Assembly: GCA_019233165.1 (NCBI GenBank)
Contig: JAFAMS010000058.1
Location: 1 to 7,380 of the forward strand
Direction of reading: 5' to 3'
From: Vulcanimicrobiota bacterium
GTDB lineage: Bacteria; Vulcanimicrobiota; Vulcanimicrobiia; Vulcanimicrobiales; Vulcanimicrobiaceae
Length of the DNA: 7,380 nt
A program made the translations under genes and the position numbers. Below the pieces are notes generated by a model, which was not told the origin of the DNA, searched no databases, and saw only the letters and a program-made list of their open reading frames with translations. Positions 1 to 4,498 of the stretch are shown one piece after another; the stretch's first letter is position 1, and every line of letters starts with the position of its first letter.

Positions 1-21
1 GCCTAGCGAATGGGCGGGGCC

Positions 22-906
22 ATGAGGCTTGTAACGCGCGCCGACCTTGACGGCTTAACGTGTGCCATCCTGCTCTCGGAGGTCGAGAAGATCGAGGACG
101 TCGACTTCGCGCACCCCAAAGACGTTCAAGACGGCAAGACCGATCTGACGAAAAACGACATCCTCGCGAACCTTCCGTTCGACGAGCGCGCCGGTTTGTG
201 GTTCGATCACCACATCAGCCAGGCGGACGCATCCTGGAACGATTTCGCGGGCGCATACGACGTCGCGCCGAGCGCGGCGAGAGTGATCGCCAACCACTAT
301 AAGTCGCCGCAGTTCGACCGCTTCAAAGAACTCCTCGAAGCGACCGACAAGATGGACGCGGCGGAGCTCACGCCAGACGACATTACGGCTCCCAAAGGCT
401 GGATTCTGATCGGCTACACGCTCGATCCGCGAACCGGCCTCTCGGAGTTCCGCCCGTACTTCAAGCACGTAATGGAGCTCGCCAAGCACAAGAATGCCGA
501 CGAGATCCTGCGGGACTCGCAAGTCCACGACCGCGTCGAGAAGCTCAAGAGCGAAGAGAAGGCGTTCGTCGAATCGCTCAAGGCAAATTCGCGCGCGGAC
601 GGGAACGTCGTGATCACGGACTTCCGCGGGAAAGAAAATCTCCCGCACGGGAATCGCTTTCTGATCTACACGCTCTTTCCGAAGCAGAACGTCTCGGTGC
701 GCGTCGCCGACGGCTTCAACAAGAAATTCGTCAGCATTCAGGTCGGACACAGCATCCTGAATCGGAATTGCAAGACGAACATCGGCGAGCTGCTCATCGA
801 GCACGGCGGCGGCGGCCACTTCGGCGCGGGGACCTGTCAACCGTCGTCCGAAGAGGCCGACGATGTCCTCGCAGAGATCGTCAGAGTCCTCAAAGACAAC
901 GGGTAA
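22..906 (+). CDS. DHH-family phosphoesterase (exopolyphosphatase-like)
   Basis: A 294-residue cytoplasmic phosphoesterase with the DHH plus DHHA1 architecture. The N-terminus has the first metal-binding motif, TRADLDG, at residues 5-11 (D8, D10). The signature DHH lies at 62-64 (WFDHH), a further Asp-containing stretch (TDKMDAAEL) is near 108, and the glycine-rich DHHA1 substrate loop GGGGHFGAGT is at about 262-271. In the family these residues bind Mn/Mg and hydrolyse phosphodiester or phosphoanhydride bonds. Relatives of this length are usually annotated as exopolyphosphatase-like, but the true substrate (polyphosphate, pAp, short oligonucleotide or cyclic dinucleotide) cannot be read from the sequence. 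I chose ATG 22 over ATG 10 because it places the first motif at the usual distance from the N-terminus and has a GGCGGGG tract just upstream. No transmembrane segment or signal peptide is seen. The 3' end overlaps the following dehydrogenase gene by 44 nt, so co-transcription is likely. Confidence 0.9.
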   Translation: MRLVTRADLDGLTCAILLSEVEKIEDVDFAHPKDVQDGKTDLTKNDILANLPFDERAGLWFDHHISQADASWNDFAGAYDVAPSAARVIANHYKSPQFDRFKELLEATDKMDAAELTPDDITAPKGWILIGYTLDPRTGLSEFRPYFKHVMELAKHKNADEILRDSQVHDRVEKLKSEEKAFVESLKANSRADGNVVITDFRGKENLPHGNRFLIYTLFPKQNVSVRVADGFNKKFVSIQVGHSILNRNCKTNIGELLIEHGGGGHFGAGTCQPSSEEADDVLAEIVRVLKDNG

Positions 907-1699
907 CTTCCTCTCCCTGGACGGGAGGGTCAGCATCGTGACCGGCGCGAGTCGCGGAATCGGAGCCGCGACGGCGCTCGAGCTCGCGAAGCTCGGCTCT
1001 GCCGTCGCGCTCCTCGACGTCGACGAAGCGGACGCCGCCAAAACGGCTAACCGCGTCGCGGCCGAATCCGGCGTCGCGACGCGCGCGTACAGAGCCGACG
1101 TCACCGACCGCGCGACGCTGCGCGCGACGATCGATCGGGTCGCGGCCGATTTCGGCGGGGTCGACCATCTCGTCAACAACGCAGGCGTGCAGTTCGTCAA
1201 CCCGCTCGAAACGTTTCCGGACGATAAGTGGGATTTCGTCACCGGAATCGATCTCACGGGCGTTTTCAATGCGACGAAAGCCGCGTGGCCGCATCTCAAG
1301 GCGCGCGGGCGCGGACGGATCGTGAACCTGGCCAGCGTTCAAGGGCTGATCGCAACCGAATACAAGCCGGCGTACGTCTCGGCGAAGCACGGCGTGATCG
1401 GATTGACGCGCGCGACCGCGCTCGAGGGTGCGCCGCTCGGGATCACGGCGAACGCCGTCTGCCCGGGCGCGGTCTTGACGGATTTGGTGAAGGGGCAGGC
1501 GCCCGACTTAATCCGTTCTTATGGTCCCGGGGTCTCCGAGGACGAAGCGCTCAAACGCGCGTTCCTGGGGAATATGCCGACGCAACGGTTCATCGAGCCG
1601 ATCGAGGTCGCGCAGCTGATCGCGTACTTGTGCAGCGACGCCGCACGTTCGATCACCGGGGCCGCAATCGCGATCGACGGCGGGTGGACCGCGCATTGA
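863..1699 (+). CDS. SDR-family oxidoreductase, D-3-hydroxybutyrate dehydrogenase-like
   Basis: A 278-residue classical short-chain dehydrogenase. The nucleotide-binding motif TGASRGIG is at 27-34, Asp52 at the end of the second strand favours NAD over NADP, NNAG is at 105-108, the catalytic Ser is S158, and YVSAK gives Y171/K175. The flanking text (NNAGVQ, LEGAPLGITANAVCPG, LCSDAA, IDGGWTA at the C-terminus) reads like D-3-hydroxybutyrate dehydrogenase, which interconverts 3-hydroxybutyrate and acetoacetate in ketone-body or PHB metabolism. Of the residues known to hold the substrate carboxylate in Pseudomonas enzymes, the equivalents of Gln94 (Q110), Lys152 (K168) and Gln196 (the Q of LVKGQ) are present, but the His144 equivalent is Gln160. 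The usual catalytic-tetrad Asn is Asp130 (IDLTG). The substrate may therefore differ. ATG 863 is the only standard start before the Rossmann motif. It gives a polar N-terminal extension of about 18 residues and a 44-nt overlap with the phosphoesterase gene. Confidence 0.9.
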   Translation: MSSQRSSESSKTTGNFLSLDGRVSIVTGASRGIGAATALELAKLGSAVALLDVDEADAAKTANRVAAESGVATRAYRADVTDRATLRATIDRVAADFGGVDHLVNNAGVQFVNPLETFPDDKWDFVTGIDLTGVFNATKAAWPHLKARGRGRIVNLASVQGLIATEYKPAYVSAKHGVIGLTRATALEGAPLGITANAVCPGAVLTDLVKGQAPDLIRSYGPGVSEDEALKRAFLGNMPTQRFIEPIEVAQLIAYLCSDAARSITGAAIAIDGGWTAH

Positions 1700-1725
1700 C
1701 AAAGCGCGATCCGATTTGTTAGCGT
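1696..1725 (+). promoter_or_regulatory. Sigma70-type extended -10 promoter
   Basis: A perfect TTGACA -35 hexamer at 1696-1701 overlaps the dehydrogenase stop codon. An 18-nt spacer follows, then a TGT triplet (1717-1719, extended -10) and TAGCGT at 1720-1725, which keeps the important first, second and last bases of TATAAT. The predicted start point is about 1732, leaving a leader of about 30 nt before the 28-codon ORF. Confidence 0.6.
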
Positions 1726-1751
1726 AGAGCGAACCTCACTCACACCGCTAG

Positions 1752-1758
1752 AAAGGAG
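1752..1758 (+). promoter_or_regulatory. Ribosome binding site of the 28-codon ORF
   Basis: AAAGGAG lies 4 nt before ATG 1763. It is the best Shine-Dalgarno match in the window and the main reason for believing that the very short ORF is translated. Confidence 0.6.
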
Positions 1759-1762
1759 CACG

Positions 1763-1849
1763 ATGTCGATCCTCGTTTTCAACAACCCGATGAATCTCGT
1801 CGGCACGTACCACCTCTCGCGGGTGCTTCCTTCGGCTACCTCGGCGTAA
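1763..1849 (+). CDS. Small 28-residue peptide ORF, unknown function
   Basis: The peptide starts MSILVFNNPMNLVG and ends TYHLSRVLPSATSA. I do not recognise it. It has a mildly hydrophobic N-terminal half, no Cys, a single Arg and no other basic residue except His, and no acidic residue. It does not look like a signal peptide or a toxin with one clear membrane helix, although SILVF is hydrophobic. Support for a real gene is contextual: an extended -10 promoter at 1696-1725, a strong ribosome binding site at 1752-1758, and an intrinsic terminator at 1874-1901 just after the stop. Together these predict a transcript of about 170 nt carrying this ORF alone. The alternative is a small regulatory RNA in which the ORF is incidental, or a leader for the downstream genes. 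Confidence 0.45.
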   Translation: MSILVFNNPMNLVGTYHLSRVLPSATSA

Positions 1850-1873
1850 CAGAGCGCCGGTAACCGTCAAGTG

Positions 1874-1901
1874 AGCCTCCGCAAAACGCCGGAGGCTTTT
1901 T
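1874..1901 (+). terminator. Rho-independent terminator
   Basis: GCCTCCG (1875-1881) pairs perfectly with CGGAGGC (1890-1896) around an 8-nt loop and is followed directly by TTTTT (1897-1901). A1874 can pair with T1897 to extend the stem. The terminator closes the 28-codon ORF unit and separates it from the gene at 1960. Confidence 0.85.
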
Positions 1902-1959
1902 AAATTCCGCTCTAGCCTTCGGCGGCACAACCCTGTGATTCCAGTCGAAAGGCATGGAG

Positions 1960-2169
1960 ATGGATTTCTATTCTCACAACCTGCCCGCGCAGTTCGTCGA
2001 ACGCCGCGAAGCGCTGTACGCGCAAGCGCGTCACGCCCGGTTGTTGCGCGAGCTCCGCGGGCCGAAGCCAAAACGAACGCGCGCGCAGGCGGCGAAGGCC
2101 GCACTGGGACGGGCCCTCATCCGCTGGGGCGCCCGGCTCACCGCTACCGATGCCGAGGCACGCGTTTGA
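1960..2169 (+). CDS. Small basic hypothetical protein
   Basis: A 69-residue protein that I cannot assign to a named family. It begins MDFYSHNLPAQFVERREALY. It is rich in Arg, Lys and Ala, with long helical stretches (roughly residues 12-36 and 43-60, the second an amphipathic, positively charged AQAAKAALGRALIRWGARL segment). There is no Cys, no signal peptide and no clear transmembrane helix; the cationic helix could touch a membrane or nucleic acid, but that is speculation. I prefer ATG 1960 to ATG 1954 because AAAGG at 1948-1952 is 7 nt from the former and only 1 nt from the latter. The stop TGA (2167-2169) overlaps the TTG start of the acetyltransferase in a TTGA junction. That supports both start assignments and translational coupling. 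Confidence 0.6.
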   Translation: MDFYSHNLPAQFVERREALYAQARHARLLRELRGPKPKRTRAQAAKAALGRALIRWGARLTATDAEARV

Positions 2170-2792
2170 TCCCTGACCCCACGCAAGTGCACCCTCTCCC
2201 CGCCCATCCGCGGGTCGTGTTTCTGCGCAACTGCGTCCGCTCGTCGCGGATCGTCGTCGGTGACTTCACGTACTACGACGATCCGCGCGAGGCGGAGCGG
2301 TTCGAGGAGAACAACGTTCTCTACCACTACGGCCCCGAGCGGCTCGTGATCGGGAAGTTCTGTGCGCTCGCGCAGGGCGTTCGCTTCCTCATGAACGGCG
2401 CGAACCATCGGATGAGTGGGATCTCGACGTATCCGTTCCCGATCTTCGGCGGCGTCTGGGCGAAGCACATGGACCTCGTCGACGATCTTCCCTCGCGCGG
2501 CGACACAATCGTCGGCAACGACGTCTAGCTCGGCTTCGAGTCGCTCGTGATGCCGGGGGTGCGGATCGGCGACGGCGCGATCGTCGCAGCCCGTGCGGTC
2601 GTGGCCGGTGAGGTCCGCCCGTACGCCGTGGTCGCGGGAAATCCGGCGCGCGAGCTCCGGCGCCGCTTCGACGATGCGACGGTCGAGCGTTTACTTTCGA
2701 TCGCATGGTGGAATTGGCCGGTAGAGAAGATCGCGCGCTACGCGCGCGAGCTGATGCGCGCCGACGTCGGGGCGCTGGAGCGGGCTCGCTAG
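2166..2792 (+). pseudogene. Vat/CatB-like xenobiotic (streptogramin-type) acetyltransferase with an internal TAG
   Basis: Reading from TTG 2166, the frame encodes a 208-codon left-handed beta-helix acetyltransferase of the Vat/CatB (XAT) type, almost exactly the family length. Recognisable blocks are SYYD-like TYYDD and NNVLYHYGPE near the N-terminus, IGKFCALAQGV, the catalytic-His block NGANHRM (H81), STYPF, WAKHMDLVDDLP, GDTIVGNDV, then MPGVRIGDGAIVAARAVV, AVVAGNPA, RRRFDD and a C-terminal WWNWP. Members transfer acetyl from acetyl-CoA to hydroxyls of streptogramin A, chloramphenicol or other small molecules. Codon 121 (2526-2528) is TAG where the family has the Trp of GNDVWIG; TGG to TAG is a single change. 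The frame continues unchanged on both sides, so this is one nonsense codon, not a frameshift. Everything else looks conserved, so the lesion is recent, a sequencing error, or suppressed. The N-terminal 120-residue piece would lack part of the beta-helix and the C-terminal helices. An 81-residue remnant could restart at ATG 2547. Confidence 0.85.
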
Positions 2793-2798
2793 GAGCCC

Positions 2799-2827
2799 TT
2801 GCATCCGGCCTGGCTTTGTGATACAAA
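2799..2827 (+). promoter_or_regulatory. Possible promoter of the membrane protein/regulator/UppS cassette
   Basis: TTGCAT (2799-2804), a 17-nt spacer, TGA (2819-2821) and TACAAA (2822-2827) make a moderate extended -10 candidate. The start point would fall at about 2835, on the GTG start codon, giving a leaderless message. The element lies inside the 2809-2833 palindrome, so a protein bound there would block RNA polymerase. The last -10 base is A rather than T, which weakens the call. Confidence 0.4.
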
Positions 2828-2833
2828 GCCAGG
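2809..2833. promoter_or_regulatory. Perfect 11-bp-arm palindrome, likely operator
   Basis: CCTGGCTTTGT at 2809-2819 and ACAAAGCCAGG at 2823-2833 are exact reverse complements around a 3-nt centre (GAT). The palindrome sits 1 nt before the GTG start of the membrane protein gene. No T-tract follows, so it is not a terminator. Its place at the head of a cassette encoding a winged-helix regulator makes it the natural binding site for a dimer of that regulator. Confidence 0.7.
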
Positions 2834-2834
2834 T

Positions 2835-3440
2835 GTGAACCGTCAGCAAGCCGCCGCCGACCTTGCCGAAGTCCGGCGCCGGCTCGCGGGCGTCCAACGC
2901 TTCGCCGGTTTCTCCGGGGTCGCTGCGGTCGGCAGCGGCTTTATCGGCTTGTGCGCGGGGGCAGTCCAAGGGATCGTCGCACCGCACCCGCACGGCGAAG
3001 CCGCGTTACACGCGTACCTGACGATTTGGCTCTCGACGCTTGCCGTCGCGCTCGCGCTCAACTACGGCGCGGTCGCGATGTGGCTCGCAAGAAATCATGG
3101 ACGCCACGCGCTCGAGCAGAGCCGGATCGCCGCCATTGCAATTCTGCCGTCGATCCTCTTCGGCGGCGCCCTGACCGTTGCGCTCGTCGACGCCGGGATG
3201 TGGCGGCTTCTCCCCGGCGTCTGGTACGGCGCGTACGCGGTCGGGCTGTTCGCGAGCCGGACGCTCGTCCCCGGGAGCGTCGTAACGGTTGCGGGCGCGT
3301 TCGGCGTCGGCGCGATCGCATTGCTGCTGCCGTTCTCGGCGTTTTCGCTCGCCTGGTGGGTGATGCCGGTCGGATTCGGGTTCGCCCAGATCGCGATCGG
3401 CGTTTGCCTCGCGCGCGACCGCGCGGAGGCGTGGCTGTGA
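2835..3440 (+). CDS. Six-helix integral membrane protein paired with a winged-helix regulator
   Basis: A 201-residue polytopic membrane protein. A short N-terminal helix rich in Ala, Arg and Glu (AAADLAEVRRRLAG, residues 6-19) precedes about six hydrophobic segments at roughly 24-49, 58-85, 97-119, 123-141, 147-167 and 169-192. It has no enzyme motif, ATPase domain or metal-binding signature that I can recognise. Small membrane proteins of this general layout are often found next to HTH_34 regulators, and their role is generally unknown. I chose GTG 2835 because it leaves the palindromic operator outside the coding region. TTG 2799 (preceded by AGGAG at 2791-2795) is in frame and would add 12 residues, but it would put the palindrome inside the gene. 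The stop overlaps the regulator start as GTGA, so the two are translationally coupled. Possible roles are sensing, modulation of the regulator or envelope maintenance, all inferred from context only. Confidence 0.8.
   Translation: MNRQQAAADLAEVRRRLAGVQRFAGFSGVAAVGSGFIGLCAGAVQGIVAPHPHGEAALHAYLTIWLSTLAVALALNYGAVAMWLARNHGRHALEQSRIAAIAILPSILFGGALTVALVDAGMWRLLPGVWYGAYAVGLFASRTLVPGSVVTVAGAFGVGAIALLLPFSAFSLAWWVMPVGFGFAQIAIGVCLARDRAEAWL
3425..3429 (+). promoter_or_regulatory. Ribosome binding site deciding the regulator start
   Basis: GGAGG is 7 nt before GTG 3437 but only 1 nt before the in-frame GTG 3431. It therefore selects 3437 and the 4-nt GTGA overlap with the membrane protein gene. Confidence 0.6.
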
Positions 3441-3787
3441 ACGCGCGCTTCTCGTACGCAGGTCTCGAACGAATCTTTCACGAGCGCGGACGGCTCGCGG
3501 TCTGCCCCTGCCTCGTCGCGAATCCGGCCGGGCTCTCGTTCGCCGATCTCCAAGACGCGTGCGGCCTCACAGACGGGAATCTGAACCGCCATCTCCACGC
3601 GCTGCGCGAGCTCGACGTGGTCGACTCGAAGCGGATGCGCGGCTCCAGCGGACGCCCCCAGACGGTCTATCGGATCACGCGCAGCGGTCGCGCGCGATTC
3701 CTCGCCTACGTCGACGAGCTCGAATCGCTCGTCAACGACGTCCATGAGCGCGCCGCTGCGACGCTCGGAAAGCTCTCGCCGACATGA
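3437..3787 (+). CDS. Winged-helix transcriptional regulator (HTH_34 type)
   Basis: A 116-residue single-domain DNA-binding protein. Residues 8-25 (GLERIFHERGRLAVCPC) form the first helices. LSFADLQDACGLTDGNLNRHLHALREL (33-59) is the helix-turn-helix with the recognition helix around DGNLNRHL. GSSGRPQTVYRITRSGRARF is the wing and following strand, and FLAYVDELESLVNDVHERAAATL is the C-terminal dimerisation helix. This order and the text match the winged-helix HTH_34 (PF13601-like) family, relatives of MarR and ArsR proteins, which bind palindromes as dimers. Three Cys (C23, C25, C42) are present, two in a CPC motif in the first half of the domain, so a thiol- or metal-responsive role is conceivable but not shown. 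The gene overlaps the membrane protein gene upstream (GTGA) and uppS downstream (ATGA). Autoregulation through the palindrome at 2809-2833 is the simplest model. Confidence 0.87.
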   Translation: MNARFSYAGLERIFHERGRLAVCPCLVANPAGLSFADLQDACGLTDGNLNRHLHALRELDVVDSKRMRGSSGRPQTVYRITRSGRARFLAYVDELESLVNDVHERAAATLGKLSPT

Positions 3788-4491
3788 TTGCCACCCACGT
3801 CGTCCCACGCCACGTCGCGATCATCATGGACGGGAACCGCCGCTGGGCCAAAGCGCACGGCTTGCCGCTCTCGGACGGCCATCGTCAGGGCGTCGAGGCG
3901 CTTCGGCGCACGGTCGAAGCGGCCGCGAGGCTAGGCGTCGAGGTGCTGACCGTCTTCGCGTTCTCAGAAGAAAACTGGTCGCGGCCGGTCGAGCAGACGC
4001 GCGCAATCATGGAGCTCTGCTGCTCGGCTGCGCTCGGACAGATGAACGACCTCGTCCGCGACGGCGTGCGCGTGCGGCTCTGCGGACGGCTCGCGGCGCT
4101 CCCGAGCCCGACGCGCGAAGCGCTGGACCGTTTGTGCGCTTCGACCGCGAAGAACTCGCGGATCACGCTCAACTTGGCGATCGACTACGGCGGCCGCCGC
4201 GAGATCGCCGACGCGGTTCGCGCGCTGGCACGCGAAGTCGAACGCGGAAGGCTCAGCGCGAGCGCGATCGACGACGACACGATCGCGACGCGACTCTACA
4301 CGGCCGGGCTCCCCGATCCGGATCTCGTGATCCGCACCGGCGGCGAGCGGCGGATCTCGAATTTCTTGCTCTACCAATCGGCGTACGCGGAATTCTCGTG
4401 GACGGAGACGCTTTGGCCGGATTTCGGCGACGAAGATCTCGCGGCCGCGATCGACGACTTCGCGCGACGTCAGAGGCGCTACGGAACCTAG
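3784..4491 (+). CDS. uppS: Isoprenyl transferase (cis-prenyltransferase, undecaprenyl diphosphate synthase family)
   Basis: A 235-residue soluble enzyme that adds isopentenyl diphosphate units in cis to an allylic diphosphate, normally to make the C55 lipid carrier for peptidoglycan and surface glycans. All family motifs are present: MDGNRRWA at 15-22 with the Mg-binding Asp16, GHRQG at 32-36, FSEENWSRP at 60-68, NLAIDYGGR near 130-139, and RTGGERRISNFLLYQSAYAEF from Arg184 with the metal-coordinating C-terminal Glu and diphosphate-binding Args. The length fits short bacterial members. The chain length of the product cannot be read from the sequence, and a paralogue making a shorter polyprenol is possible. 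The ATG overlaps the regulator stop (ATGA), with GGAAAG at 3767-3772 as a distant ribosome site. The usual neighbours (cdsA, dxr, frr, rseP) are missing here. The gene instead rides in a cassette with a membrane protein and a regulator, which hints at regulated or second-copy use. Confidence 0.93.
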   Translation: MIATHVVPRHVAIIMDGNRRWAKAHGLPLSDGHRQGVEALRRTVEAAARLGVEVLTVFAFSEENWSRPVEQTRAIMELCCSAALGQMNDLVRDGVRVRLCGRLAALPSPTREALDRLCASTAKNSRITLNLAIDYGGRREIADAVRALAREVERGRLSASAIDDDTIATRLYTAGLPDPDLVIRTGGERRISNFLLYQSAYAEFSWTETLWPDFGDEDLAAAIDDFARRQRRYGT

Positions 4492-4498
4492 CGTCCTC

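Noticed and set aside
55..1299. Long open frame of 414 codons on the - strand
   Set aside because: It lies antisense to two well-supported genes (phosphoesterase and dehydrogenase), has no recognisable domain, and is explained by the high GC of the third codon positions on the sense strand.
1763..1901. The 28-codon ORF as an amino acid attenuator leader
   Set aside because: There is no run of one regulatory amino acid codon, no clear anti-terminator pairing with the 1875-1896 hairpin, and no biosynthetic operon downstream.
2526..2528. TAG as a reassigned sense codon
   Set aside because: TAG is the natural stop of uppS, the monooxygenase, the dioxygenase and the acetyltransferase itself, so genome-wide reassignment is not supported.
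2809..2833. Palindrome read as a terminator of the acetyltransferase gene
   Set aside because: There is no T-tract after the second arm, and the next gene starts 1 nt later; an operator is the better reading.
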